Below the pieces are notes generated by a model that saw only the letters and a program-made list of their open reading frames with translations, did no database searches and was not told the origin of the DNA. From positions 310,001 to 374,000 of the forward strand of contig CAVYWS010000002.1 of assembly GCA_963772265.1 (NCBI GenBank): a stretch of 64,000 bases of DNA, given 5' to 3'. A program made the position numbers and the translations under genes. Shown here piece by piece: positions 35,796-45,188 of this stretch; position 1 is the stretch's first letter, and every line of letters begins with the position of its first letter. The DNA comes from Mayfieldus sp963772265 (GTDB lineage Bacteria > Actinomycetota > Thermoleophilia > Solirubrobacterales > 70-9).

Positions 35796-36768
35796 GTGAC
35801 CACAGCCACACAACGTCGAGGGGATCAAGCCCGGTGGGGCCCGCTCGCTTGCGGACGCCATCCAGCCGGTCGAGAACGAGACCGCTGACCGGGTGATCAC
35901 GGGACTGCTCACCTTCGTCCCCTTCCTGATGCTGTTCGTTGCCGCCTGGCAGACCTGGAACCAGGCGCTTCGCCCCAGCGACCTGATCATCTTCGGCACC
36001 ATCTATCTGCTGACGGGCCTCGGGATCACGGTCGGATTCCACCGTCTCTTCACCCACCGCAGCTTCGCGACGCATCCATGGCTGCGTGGAGTCTTTGCGG
36101 GTTTGGGCTCCGCCGCCATCGAGGGCCCGGTGATCTCCTGGGTCGCCGACCACCGAAAGCACCACGCCTGTTCGGACAAGGAAGGGGATCCGCACAGCCC
36201 GCACGTCGGCCACGGCAGTGGCTGGAAGGGCGCGCTGAAGGGATTCGTCCATGCCCACGTGGGCTGGATCTTCATCCACACACAGCGCGGCTCCAAGAAG
36301 CGCTTCGCGCCCGATCTGCTGCGCGACCCGGTGGTCTCCTTCGTCGATCGCACCTTCGTGCTCTGGGCCGTCCTCGGGCTGGCGATCCCGTTCGGGCTCG
36401 GCGTGGCGATCGGAGGCGACCTCGGCGCCGGCTTGACCGGGCTGCTGTGGGGAGGCGCGGTCCGCGTCTTTGTCCTGCACCACGTCACCTACAGCATCAA
36501 CTCGCTCTGCCACATCTTCGGCCGCCAGGACTTCGACACAACCGACGAGTCGCGAAACCTGGCATGGCTCGCCCTCCCCACCCTCGGCGAGGCCTGGCAC
36601 AACAACCACCACGCCTTTCCGACCTCGGCCCGCCACGGCCTCCGCCGCTGGCAGCTCGACCCATCGGCGCTGGTGATCGCCGGGCTCGAGAAGCTCGGCC
36701 TCGCCTGGGACGTGGTCAAGATCGCGCCCGAGCGCCAGGCCGCAAAGGCGATCGGCCAGCCGGCCTAG
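35796..36768 (+). CDS. Second fatty acid desaturase, one frameshift
   Basis: 323 aa when one surplus base near 35823 is removed (973 nt, 3n+1). The N-terminal lead VTTATQRR then joins GIKPGGARSLADAIQPVENETADRV before the first membrane helix. Without that repair translation would begin at GTG 35893. His boxes HRLFTH, DHRKHHACSD and HNNHHAFP are intact. Paralogue of the desaturase at 17223, differing in the N-terminal extension and in several loop residues. Divergent from cfa with a gap of about 110 nt. Confidence 0.88.
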
Positions 36769-36825
36769 ATCTGCTGTAACTCGATCGCCGGGCCATAGGA
36801 TCGGGCCGTCGATCGAGGTCCCCAG

Positions 36826-37713
36826 ATGCAGCTCACCGAACGAGCCCAACAATGGGGCGCGCAGGGCGAGGTCGAGCAATTTCGCCAGCGCCGCATCCAT
36901 CTCTACGAGCGCGAAGGCGAGGGTCCGCCGCTGCTGCTCCTGCACGGCTTTCCCTCCAGCTCATACGACTGGCGCGCTCTGCTCGCCGAGGAGACCGGCC
37001 GCGCCGCCCTCGCCTTCGACTTTCTCGGCTTCGGCCTGTCCGACAAACCCAGCGATCACGTCTACACGCTGGGTTGGCAGGCGGACCTCACCGAGGAGCT
37101 GGTCCGCCGCCGCCTCGGCGGGCGCGCGGTCTTCCTGGTCGCGCACGACATGGGCACCTCGGTGGCGACCGAGCTGCTCGCCCGCGATCTGGAAGGGCGG
37201 CTGGGAATCGAGCTCGCCGGGGTCCTCCTGTTCAACGGGAGCATCGTCCTCGAGCGCGCCAGCCTGACCTTCGGGCAGCGCCTGCTTCGCAGCCCGATCG
37301 GGCCGATCGCCGCGCGACTGAGCAGCGAGCGGTTCTTCCGCCAGCAGTTCGGCGGCCTCTTCTCCCCCGCTCATCCGCTCGACGACGAGGAGGCCGCCGA
37401 CCAGTGGTCGCTGCTCTGCCACAACGGCGGGCGAAGGATCGGACACAAGCTGATCAACTACCTCGACGAGCGCGAGCGAAATGCCGAACGCTGGCACGGG
37501 GCAGTGCGCGACTGGAAGGGGCCGCTGAGCCTCGTCTGGGGAACAAAGGATCCGGTCGCGACGGTGGCGGTGCTCGACGCCCTGGTCGAGCTGCGGCCCA
37601 GCGCCCCCGTCAAGCGCCTGACCGAGCTCGGCCACTACCCGCAGATCGAGGACCCGGGCGCGATCGCCGCGGCGCTCCGCGACGCCTTGGACCGCAGCAC
37701 CAGCACCCCCTAG
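36826..37713 (+). CDS. Alpha/beta hydrolase of the haloalkane dehalogenase/epoxide hydrolase type
   Basis: 295 aa. The oxyanion motif LLLLHGFPSSSYDW is followed by a nucleophile elbow with Asp, AHDMGTS (Asp near residue 109), instead of Ser; WGTKDPVA and the C-terminal His in ELGHYPQIEDP complete the triad. An Asp nucleophile indicates a covalent alkyl-enzyme mechanism (dehalogenase or epoxide hydrolase) rather than an esterase. The substrate is unknown. Its stop overlaps that of the convergent sulfatase gene. Confidence 0.82.
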   Translation: MQLTERAQQWGAQGEVEQFRQRRIHLYEREGEGPPLLLLHGFPSSSYDWRALLAEETGRAALAFDFLGFGLSDKPSDHVYTLGWQADLTEELVRRRLGGRAVFLVAHDMGTSVATELLARDLEGRLGIELAGVLLFNGSIVLERASLTFGQRLLRSPIGPIAARLSSERFFRQQFGGLFSPAHPLDDEEAADQWSLLCHNGGRRIGHKLINYLDERERNAERWHGAVRDWKGPLSLVWGTKDPVATVAVLDALVELRPSAPVKRLTELGHYPQIEDPGAIAAALRDALDRSTSTP

Positions 37714-39371
37714 CCGGTGCCGCACTCCTGCATCGCAAGCTCGAGCCGGTCGACCAGCGCGTCGCGAAGGCCCCGTGCGGGCGTCGACCGCGGCGCGCCG
37801 CTGCGGACGTCGAGCAGGTTCTCGGTCTCGAGCGGATCGCGCTCGAGGTCATAGAGCTCGTACTCGGTCGCCGCCCTGCCGGCAGGGTCGAAGTAGTAGG
37901 CGTACTTACCCGTCGCGGTGCGGATCGCGCGAATCCGGTTCGGCTGCCCCGGCGCCTCCTGCATCGCAGTCCCGCCCTGGTGGTCGTCGAATGTGAAGTG
38001 GACGGCATCCTGGACCGAATGGGCGGGCCTGGAGTGGTCGCGCACCGCGGCAAGGTCGACGCCGGCGCGATTCGCCAATTCCGATTGCCATGCGGCGGAC
38101 GCGGCCAGAATCGGAGTCAGGTCGTGGCCCCGCAGGTCACCGGGAACGTCGCGGCCGCTCAGGGCGAGCAGGGTGGGAAGTAAGTCGACCAGCGAGACGA
38201 GGGCCTCGCTTCTGGTCTCGCCGCCGAACATCACCGGGTTGGAAAAGACGAGCGGGACGTTGATCGTCTCCTCGTAGACGTTGAACATCTTCTGGCGCAG
38301 ACCGCCGTGCGAGAGGCCCATCTCCCCGTGGTCGGAGCAGCGGACGACGACCGTTCGCGAGCGCAGCGAGCCGGGGTCGTCCGGGCTGCCGAGCGTCTCC
38401 AGGAGGCGGCCGATCTTGCGGTCGACGAGGCGGTGCAGGTGGGCATAGAAGTTGGCGTAGTCGAGCTGGGCGCGCCGGCTGCGCAGCGGACCGAGGTAAG
38501 CCGTCATACCCAGCCGCATCAGCGAGTGGACGGCGGGCTTCGTCCTCAGGTCCTCGTCGACGGTAGGCGGCAGCATCACCTCGAGATCGCGGAACTCAGA
38601 GGGCGAGTAGCCGCCCTGCAGATAGGAGGCGGGATAGCCGAGCACGTCGTGCGGGTTGACGAGCGAGACAACCAGGCAGAACGGCTCCGGCAGCTGCGGG
38701 CGGCTGAGCCAGTGCTCGGCCTCGCGGGTGTAGACCTCGTCCCATCCCTCCCCGTCGCCGGCGTTGCCACCACCGAAGTGCGCTGCCTTTGCGTTCTCGC
38801 CCGCATCGGGCGGCTCCCAGTCGGCGAAGCCGTAGTCGCCGGCCAGCAGGTCGGCGTCCCGCGGGCCCCAGCCGCCGAGCAGGTCGGTGCCGCCGGTCGG
38901 GTGGGTGAGGTGCCACTTGCCCTTGTAGGCGACCTCATAGCCCGCCTCGCGCAGCAGGGTGGCGAGGTTGGGCATTGCCGGCGGCAGCACCGGCTCGTTG
39001 CCCGAGCGCGGGCCGAGGCGAAGGGCGCTGCGGGCGAATTGGATGAGCAAGCGCCGCGCCGGGGCCTCGGAGCGGCGCAGGATCGCGGCGGCGGTCGCCG
39101 CGGCGGCGGGGGCGTTGCGCGGGTCCGGGCGCAGGTCGCCGGCGGTCAGCGTCAGCTTCACCCCGTGCTCGGCCGGATAGCGGCCGCTGAACAGGGTCGC
39201 CCGGCTCGGCGAGCACATCGCGGTGTTACAGAAGGCGTTGGTGAAGGTGACGCCGGTGCGCGCCAGCTCGGCCTCGTTCGGCATCAGCTCCCTGAGCCAG
39301 CCCGGACTCTCGGGCCAGTGGCGCGGAAAGCGCTGCTGGTCGGTGATGACGAGGAGGAAGTTCGGCTTCAC
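37710..39371 (-). CDS. Sulfatase (alkaline phosphatase superfamily)
   Basis: 553 aa. The sulfatase signature NTAMCSPSRATLFSGRYP near residue 50 contains the Cys of C-x-P-S-R that is converted to formylglycine. Metal-site residues include ITDQQR at the N-terminus and DHGEMGLSHGG near residue 350. No signal peptide is visible, so it is probably cytoplasmic. It would hydrolyse a sulfate ester; arylsulfatase or choline-sulfatase-like activity cannot be separated by eye. A formylglycine-generating enzyme is not in the window. Confidence 0.9.
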   Translation of the reverse strand: MKPNFLLVITDQQRFPRHWPESPGWLRELMPNEAELARTGVTFTNAFCNTAMCSPSRATLFSGRYPAEHGVKLTLTAGDLRPDPRNAPAAAATAAAILRRSEAPARRLLIQFARSALRLGPRSGNEPVLPPAMPNLATLLREAGYEVAYKGKWHLTHPTGGTDLLGGWGPRDADLLAGDYGFADWEPPDAGENAKAAHFGGGNAGDGEGWDEVYTREAEHWLSRPQLPEPFCLVVSLVNPHDVLGYPASYLQGGYSPSEFRDLEVMLPPTVDEDLRTKPAVHSLMRLGMTAYLGPLRSRRAQLDYANFYAHLHRLVDRKIGRLLETLGSPDDPGSLRSRTVVVRCSDHGEMGLSHGGLRQKMFNVYEETINVPLVFSNPVMFGGETRSEALVSLVDLLPTLLALSGRDVPGDLRGHDLTPILAASAAWQSELANRAGVDLAAVRDHSRPAHSVQDAVHFTFDDHQGGTAMQEAPGQPNRIRAIRTATGKYAYYFDPAGRAATEYELYDLERDPLETENLLDVRSGAPRSTPARGLRDALVDRLELAMQECGTG

Positions 39372-39398
39372 GCAGAGGCTCGCCGACGCGCCTGGCCT

Positions 39399-39767
39399 TC
39401 AGCCTGCGACCCAGGCCTTGGCGTCCTCGAGCCTGTCGGGCTCGCAGATCATCACCTCGCCCGGTGTCAGCCAGGCGAACATGTGCATCGCCTTCGCCAC
39501 CCATTCGACGTCGGTGACGAGGGCAAACCGCTTCCAGGCCGAGTGCTGGCCGATCCAGGCCGAGAGACCGGCCTTGATGTCCTCGGGCCACGCCGCGGCC
39601 TCGAGCCCGTCGAAATCGGTCAGCACGAAGACCAGCCGGAGCTCTCCCGAGTCCACCCCTTCCCGCAGGGCCGGCTCGAGGACGTCGCGGTAATCGTCGC
39701 GGCTCAGCTTCCCCGATGCCCGAAGTCCGACCGTTCCCTTGGGCATGTCCTCGATTCGCTTGACCAT
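39399..39767 (-). CDS. SpoIIAA-like (STAS-type) protein
   Basis: 122 aa: VGLRASGKLSRDDYRDVLEPAL, LRLVFVLTDFDGLEAAAWPEDIKAGL, WKRFALVTDVEWVAKAMHMFAWLTPGEVMIC. This matches the SpoIIAA-like family fold (strand-helix repeats with W-x-R-x-A-x-V-T-D). ATG 39767 is chosen because upstream residues in the frame belong to the MarR gene region read out of frame. These proteins are thought to bind lipophilic ligands or act in regulation; the role here is unknown. Confidence 0.75.
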   Translation of the reverse strand: MVKRIEDMPKGTVGLRASGKLSRDDYRDVLEPALREGVDSGELRLVFVLTDFDGLEAAAWPEDIKAGLSAWIGQHSAWKRFALVTDVEWVAKAMHMFAWLTPGEVMICEPDRLEDAKAWVAG

Positions 39768-39789
39768 CTCGATCCGCAACCCGCGAGGC

Positions 39790-40306
39790 CTAGGCAGCCT
39801 TCTCGTCGGCCTCCCGCGGCCTGGGCCCATGCCTCGTAGCCGCCGCTTCGCTCCCAGATCGAGTGCAGCAGGCCCTCGAGCTGCTCGCGCTCCGCCGCGC
39901 TCGAAGCCGGCGAGCAGCTCGTCCTCGACCCCGTCCATCACCTCGGAGACCTTCTCGATCACGGCGAGGCCCTTCTTCGAGACCTCGACGCAGGTGGCGG
40001 CGGCGGTCCTCGGGGTCGCGGCGCCGGGTCGCGTAGCCGCTGCTCCTCGAGCTCGTTGAGGATCGCGACGAGGTTGGTCGGGTCGAGGTGCAGCTGCCCG
40101 CAGAGCGACTGCTGGGTGAGCTCGCCGTGGTCGCGCAGCTCGATCAGCGCGGCGACGTGGCGCGGGCCGGATGCCGTACGGGCTCCAGCGCCTCGCGTGA
40201 AGCGGTGCATCGTGATCCGGCCGAGCTTGATCATCAGCAGCGTCGGCCATCGCTTGGCGATCCCCGGCGGCGTGCTGCTCTCTGGCTTGCCTTTGGCATG
40301 CGTCAA
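39790..40306 (-). CDS. MarR-family transcriptional regulator, frameshifted
   Basis: TTG 40306 start. The winged helix is visible: GPRHVAALIELRDHGELTQQSLCGQLHLDPTNLVAILNELEEQRL (about residues 40-90). The C-terminal helices appear in another frame (VEVSKKGLAVIEKVSEVMDGVEDELLAGF), so bases are surplus or missing near 40030-40000 and 39900. The span of 517 nt (3n+1) predicts about 171 aa ending at TAG 39790. Divergent from the MFS exporter, which it probably represses. Confidence 0.75.
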
Positions 40307-40326
40307 ACGTTACCAGGCGGCAATCC

Positions 40327-40340
40327 TTGGTGCTAACCAA
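40327..40340. promoter_or_regulatory. Inverted-repeat operator between marR and the MFS exporter
   Basis: TTGGT-GCTA-ACCAA is a perfect 5-bp-arm dyad. It lies 20 nt upstream of the MarR start and 15 nt upstream of the exporter ATG, so a bound MarR dimer would block both. Confidence 0.55.
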
Positions 40341-40355
40341 TGATCTGCTAGAGTC

Positions 40356-41820
40356 ATGCGATCTTGCAGCGCACCTGCCAACCCCAGCCCCCGAGTGATC
40401 CTCGCCGTCCTCTCGCTCGGCGGGATCGCCTACGCGCTCCTGCAGTCGCTGGTCGTCCCCGCCCTGCCGCAGATCCAGAGCTCGCTGCACACCTCCGAGA
40501 GCGCGGTCGGCTGGGTGCTGACCGCCTTCCTGCTCAGCGCCTCGGTGTCGACGCCGATCATCGGCCGCCTCGGCGACATGTACGGCAAGGAGCGGCTGCT
40601 GATGATCGTGCTCGTGCTGCTCGGCGTCGGCACGCTGATCTCGGCGGTCGCCTCGTCGCTCTCGCTGATGCTGCTCGGCCGCGTCATCCAGGGCGTCGGC
40701 GGCGGCATCTTCCCGCTCGCCTTCTCGATCATCCGCGACGAGTTCCCCAAGCGAGCGGGTCGCCGGGCGCGATCGGCCTCGTCTCCTCGCTGCTCGGGAT
40801 CGGCGGCGGCGCCGGCGTCGTCTTCGCCGGCGTCGTCACCGAGAACCTCTCCTACCACTGGCTGTTCTGGTTCCCGCTCGCGATGATCGTCGCTCACCGC
40901 CTTTCTGACCTGGCGCTACATCCCCGAGTCGCCGGTCAAGACCCCGGCCGAGATCAACTACCGCGCCGCGGGGCTGATGACGCTCGGCATCTCGGCGAGT
41001 CCTGCTGGCGATCACCGAGACCAGCACCTGGGGCTGGGGCTCGCCGAAGACGCTCGGCCTGCTCGCCGTCGGCCTGGTGGTGATCGCCGCCTGGGTCCGC
41101 GAGGAGCTGCGCTCGCGCGAGCCGCTCGTCGACATGCGGATGATGGCGATCCGCGGCGTCTGGACCACCAACACCGTCGCCTTCCTGATCGGGGTCGGGA
41201 TGTACTCGTCCTTCATCCTGCTGCCCGAGCTCGTCCAGGAGCCGGCGAGCACCGGCTACGGCTTCGGCGCCTCGGTGACCGTGGCCGGGCTCTTCCTGCT
41301 GCCCGCGACGATCGCGATCGTGGTCGTCGGCCAGATGGCCGGCCTTCTCGAGCGCCGGATCGGCTCGCGCGGCGCGCTGATCGGCGGCGCGCTGTTCGCT
41401 CTGGCCTGCCTACGTCGCTGCTGGTCGTCGACCGCAGCCAGGAGCTGGAGATCTATGTCGCCGCGGGACTGCTCGGCATCGGCATCGGCCTCTCGTTCTC
41501 GGCGATGGCGAACCTGATCGTCCAGAACGTGCGCCAGGAGCAGACCGGCGTCGCGACCGGGATGAACGCGGTGACCCGGACGCTGGGCGGCGCCTTCGGC
41601 GGCCAGCTCGCGGCGACGCTGCTCGCGGGCAACCTCGGCGCCGGCGGCCTCCCCACCGACCACGGCTTCACCCTCGTCGTTCGTGATGTGCCTGGTCGCG
41701 CTGGTCGCCGCGCTCGGCTTCGCCGTGGCGGTTCCGAGGCGCAGCGCCAACGACCTGGCGGCGGAGGTCGCGATGCTCCCGCAGGCTCCGCGTTCGGAGC
41801 CGGAGCGCAGCGCCGCCTGA
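40356..41820 (+). CDS. MFS multidrug exporter (DHA2/EmrB-QacA type), several frameshifts
   Basis: Reading across breaks near 40755, 40900, 41000, 41410 and 41680 restores a 14-helix exporter of about 485 aa: VILAVLSLGGIAYALLQSLVVPALPQIQ, WVLTAFLLSASVSTPIIGRLGDMYGKERLL (motif A), LGRVIQGVGGGIFPLAFSIIRDEFP, IGLVSSLLGIGGGAG (motif C-like), then FLIGVGMYSSFILLPELVQEP and GVATGMNAVTRTLGGAFGGQ. The density of breaks is the highest in the window. If they are not sequence errors this gene is a pseudogene. Divergent from marR. Substrate unknown. Confidence 0.8.
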
Positions 41821-41875
41821 CCTCGGCCTGAGCATCGAGAGTCGAAGGGTTGCGTCACTCTTCGGGAGTCCACGA

Positions 41876-42503
41876 ATGAGGCTTCCCGAACAGCGCTCAC
41901 ACCTCCCGGCCCTGGCGGATCCACGAGCTCACACGCGATTTCCGGCTCGAAGACGTCTGGGCGCTGCCGACGCCGGGCGGCCCCGACGACTTCCCTCGGC
42001 TGGTGCGGCTGGCAACCTCGCTGGACCCGTCGCGAAGCTCCTCGCGTGCGGCCCGCACGCTCTTCGCGATCCGCTGGAAGGTCGGGGAGCTGTTCGGCTG
42101 GGACGGCCCGGACACCGGCCTCGGCTCGAGGGTGCCGACGCTGGGCGACCGCTTGCCGGCGGATCTGCGCGACGGCTCGCCCCCGTCGGACTTCGAGGCG
42201 CTCCCCTTCACGCCGCTCTACCTGCTCGAGGACGAGTGGGCGGCGGAGATCGCCAACCGGACCGTGCACGGGGTAATGCACCTCGGCTGGGTCCCGGACG
42301 GAGCCGGCGGCTACCGCGGCCAGATGGCGGTCTTGGTGAAGCCAAACGGACTGCTCGGGACCGCCTACATGGCCGCGATCGCGCCGTTTCGGCACCTGAT
42401 CGTGTACCCGCGGATGATCCGAGAGATCGGGCGGAAATGGCGTTCGGAAGCCGGCGAGCAGCGGTTTGGCGTCGTCGGCGGCGGAGGGGCAAACGATGGC
42501 TGA
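41876..42503 (+). CDS. DUF2867-like protein, one frameshift
   Basis: 628 nt (3n+1), 208 aa after one repair near 41925. Reconstructed sequence includes RIHELTRDFRLEDVWALPTPGG, then RTLFAIRWKVGELFGWDG, then TVHGVMHLGWVPDGAGGYRGQMAVLVKPNGLLG and FRHLIVYPRMIREIGRKW. This resembles DUF2867 proteins, which are small ligand-binding-like proteins of unknown role, some found fused to NAD(P)-binding epimerase-like domains. It overlaps the next gene by 8 nt. Confidence 0.7.
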
Positions 42504-42935
42504 GGACTTCGCGGCCCGCGCCCGCGCGATCATCGAAGCAAACGCCTACATGACCCTGGCGACGGCGGACGGCGATGGCCTGCCCTGGGCGACGCCCGTC
42601 TGGTACGCGCCCGAGTCCGACCTATCGCTGCTCTGGATCTCGCGCCCAGGGGCGCGGCACTCCGTGAACCTGGCGCGGCGCGCGGAGCTCGGGATCGTGA
42701 TCTTCGATTCGCGCCAGCCGGCCGGCACCGGCGAGGGCGTGTACATGCAGGCCACCGCAGTGGAGGTGGCGGACGACGAGCTCGAGCGCGCCGTCTCGGT
42801 CTTCTCGGAGCGTTCGCTGCGGCACGGCGACGGGCCGGTCGGCCGGGCCGACGTGCGCGCACCGGCGGAGCACCGGCTCTACCGGGCGACGGCATACGAC
42901 ATCTTCATCCTCGACGATCGGGACCAGCGGTCTGA
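42496..42935 (+). CDS. Pyridoxamine 5'-phosphate oxidase-family flavin/F420-binding protein, end uncertain
   Basis: From ATG 42496: ARARAIIEANAYMTLATADGDGLPWATPVWYA, then ISRPGARHSVNLARRAELGIVIFDS, a split-barrel flavoprotein fold of about 145 aa. In the frame as given, translation runs on to 43398 through the antisense of the sigma factor gene, which is not credible. A one-base slip near the final CGATCGGGACCAGCGG would end it at TGA 42933-42935 after ILDDRDQR, matching family length, and I adopt that end. Cofactor not determined. Confidence 0.68.
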
Positions 42936-42960
42936 CGCTCTTCTGACCGCGGCCCCGGGG

Positions 42961-43839
42961 TCAGTCGTCGAGGATCGTCAGGTCGAGCTCGCCCAGGCGC
43001 TCGGCGTCGGCGAGCCAGTCCATCTCGACGATTCTTCCGCGTCGCACCGTGAACGCTCCGACCGAGAAGGGCCGGCCGTCCCTCATCGTGACCAACCCCA
43101 CCGCGCCGTTGATGAGCGCCGGCTTCATCTCAAGGCCGAGCTGCGAATAGAACGCAGCCTGGCCGGCGACCGCCTCCGGCCCCTGGACCTCTCGCGATCG
43201 GCCTGCGCCGAAGTCCGCTCTGAGGACGACATCGGGGTCGAGAACCGCGACCAATCGGTCGAAGTCTCCATCGCGGGAGGCCGCGAGAAAGGCCTCGACG
43301 ACCTCCCGCTGAGCGTCCAGGTCGGTGTCGGGGACGGTCTTTTCGGCCCGTACGCGCCGCCGGGCGCGACTGGCGAGCTGGCGTGCTGCCTCCGGTGAGC
43401 GGTCGACGATCGGCGCGATCTCGTCGAAGGGCACGCCGAAGATGTCGTGGAGCACGAACGCGAGCCGCTCGGCCGGACTCAGCGTCTCGAGGACCACCAG
43501 CAGGGCGAGTCCCACCGAATCTGCCAGCAGGGCCTCGTGCTCGGGGTCCGTGCCATCGACCCGGTCGATGATTGGTTCCGGCATGTGCACCGCGTCGAGA
43601 GTCTCCTCGCGCCTCGATTTGCGTGAGCGGAGCATGTTCAGCGAGACCCGCCCGACGACGGTAGTGAGCCATCCCCCGAGGTTCTCGATCTCGTCGGCGT
43701 CGGAGCGACTGAGCCGCAGCCAGGCCTCCTGAACGGCGTCGTCGGCTTCGCTCACCGAGCCGAGCATTCGGTAGGCCACCGAGCGCAGGCGGCCTCGGTG
43801 CTCCTCGAAGCGCTCCGCCAGCCAACCTCGGTCATCCAT
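42961..43839 (-). CDS. ECF41-type RNA polymerase sigma factor with C-terminal SnoaL-like domain
   Basis: 292 aa. Sigma-70 region 2 (about residues 10-75: LRSVAYRMLGSVSEADDAVQEAWLRL), an MPEPIID linker at the site of the ECF41 WLPEP motif, region 4 (about 110-160: LSPAERLAFVLHDIFGVPFDEIAPIVDRSPEAARQLASRARRRV), then a 120-aa SnoaL-like domain that controls activity in this family. The C-terminal NPDKL motif is replaced by ADAERLGEL. Partner genes of ECF41 are typically carboxymuconolactone decarboxylases, oxidoreductases or epimerases; here a divergent epimerase follows that rule. AGGAGG lies 10 nt before ATG 43839. Confidence 0.92.
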   Translation of the reverse strand: MDDRGWLAERFEEHRGRLRSVAYRMLGSVSEADDAVQEAWLRLSRSDADEIENLGGWLTTVVGRVSLNMLRSRKSRREETLDAVHMPEPIIDRVDGTDPEHEALLADSVGLALLVVLETLSPAERLAFVLHDIFGVPFDEIAPIVDRSPEAARQLASRARRRVRAEKTVPDTDLDAQREVVEAFLAASRDGDFDRLVAVLDPDVVLRADFGAGRSREVQGPEAVAGQAAFYSQLGLEMKPALINGAVGLVTMRDGRPFSVGAFTVRRGRIVEMDWLADAERLGELDLTILDD

Positions 43840-43840
43840 C

Positions 43841-43867
43841 GGTCACATTCCTCCTTCGAGTCGGGTC
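43841..43867 (+). promoter_or_regulatory. Predicted ECF41-dependent promoter of the epimerase
   Basis: GGTCACA (43841-43847), 16 nt, GGTC (43864-43867). The ECF41 consensus, as I recall it, is TGTCACA-N16-CGTC, so only the first base of each box differs. The predicted RNA would have a leader of about 40 nt including AAAGGAG. Confidence 0.65.
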
Positions 43868-43876
43868 ATAGCACTA

Positions 43877-43903
43877 GACCCCTGAAATCGAGTTGATGTG
43901 ACC
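43877..43903 (-). promoter_or_regulatory. Predicted ECF41-dependent promoter of the sigma factor gene (autoregulation)
   Basis: On the minus strand GGTCACA (43903-43897), 16 nt, GGTC (43880-43877): identical boxes and spacing to the promoter facing the other way. The leader to ATG 43839 would be about 30 nt with AGGAGG. Confidence 0.65.
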
Positions 43904-43916
43904 GAAAGGAGACCTC

Positions 43917-44898
43917 ATGCGAGTCTTCGTTGCAGGAGCCAGTGGGGCGATCGGAACCCGGCTCGTTCCCCAGCTGATCGAGGCAGGCCACGAGGTGATT
44001 GGTACCCACAGATCACCGGGGGGCGCCGAGCACCTGCGAGCGCTCGGGGCGGAGCCGGTCGCGCTCGACCTGCTCGACGCGCGAGCCGTTCGCAAGGCCG
44101 TCCTCGCTTCCGAGCCCGAGGCGATCGTCCATGAGGCGACCGCCCTGGCGAATATCAAGTTCTCCCGGAACTTCGATCGGGTCTTCGCGCAGACAAACCG
44201 GCTTCGGACCGAGGGCACCGACGCAATGCTCGCCGCCGCGCGGGAGGCGGGCGTGCGCCGCATCGTCGCCCAGAGCTACGCCAGCGCCCGCTACGCGCGC
44301 GAGGGCGGACCGGTCAAGAGCGAGGACGACCCACTCGATCCCAAGCCGGTGCGGGGCGCGCGCGAGAGCCAGGCCGCGATGCGCCATGTTGACGAGGCGG
44401 TCACGGAGGCCGGCGGGATCGCGCTTCGCTACGGGGCCTTCTATGGCGCCTCCAATGACGGGCTGGTCGAGCCGGTGCGCAAGCGGCAGTTCCCGATCAT
44501 CGGTAAGGGCGGGGGCTTCACCTCGTTCATCCACCTCGACGACGCCGCCGCGGCTACCGTGCTCGCGCTTGAGCGGCGGCCAAACCGGCGTCTACAACAT
44601 CGTCGACGACGAGCCCGCCCCCGCGCGCGAGTGGCTGCCGGCGCTCGCGGAGGCGCTCGGCGCCAAGCCGCCCCGCCGCTTTCCGCGCTGGCTGGCGCGG
44701 CTTTTCGCGGGCGAATTCGTCGTCCTGATGGGTACCGAGTCCCGCGGCGCCTCGAACGCGAAGGCCAAGCGCGCGCTGGGCTGGGAGCTGCGCTACCCGA
44801 GCTGGCGACAGGGCTTCGTGGCCGCCTACGCGTCAACGGCCCCTTCGGAGCGACCCGAACGCGCACGCTCCCGCTTTGAGCGAGGAGCAGAAGCGTGA
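43917..44898 (+). CDS. NAD(P)-dependent epimerase/dehydratase, one frameshift
   Basis: 326 aa after one repair near 44577 (982 nt, 3n+1). Rossmann motif VAGASGAIG at residues 5-13, extended-SDR features ALDLLDARAVRKAV and SYASARYAREG (near the catalytic Tyr/Ser region), and after the break VYNIVDDEPAPAREWLPALAEALG and SNAKAKRALGWELRYPSWRQGF, the usual C-terminus. AAAGGAG precedes ATG 43917. Substrate unknown; probably the regulated partner of the ECF41 sigma factor. Confidence 0.88.
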
Positions 44899-45065
44899 GC
44901 TTACGTTTGGCCCGTGAGGCCTGCCCGAGCTCCCCGTGCGACAAACACGCTGTAGAGCTTCTGGGTGGCGTTCACGGGCGCGGCGCAGCTCGCCGGGATT
45001 CCTCTCCGCCGGTACCGCCTAGCTGGCGGGACCCGAATACGACGTGTAGCAGTGCCGCCAGGCCT

Positions 45066-45094
45066 TTACGGCAGTCTCACTCGGAGATAGAATC
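45066..45094 (+). promoter_or_regulatory. Candidate housekeeping promoter upstream of the multicopper oxidase
   Basis: TTTACG (45066-45071), 17 nt, TAGAAT (45089-45094): a 5/6 match to TATAAT with ideal spacing. Transcription would begin near 45101, leaving a leader of about 90 nt. The rest of the 290-nt gap 44899-45188 shows nothing else I can name. Confidence 0.45.
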
Positions 45095-45188
45095 GCTGCT
45101 GGACTCGAGTAACAGAGATAGGTGCGTCGGAGAGGGATTGCCGAGGCTCAACAGCTGCGTGTCGTCCTGATCCGCACCGAAGAGGGCG

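Noticed and set aside
42936..43398. C-terminal extension of the pyridoxamine-phosphate-oxidase-like protein
   Set aside because: It is the exact antisense of the sigma factor gene and has no domain character; a one-base slip near 42930 explains it.
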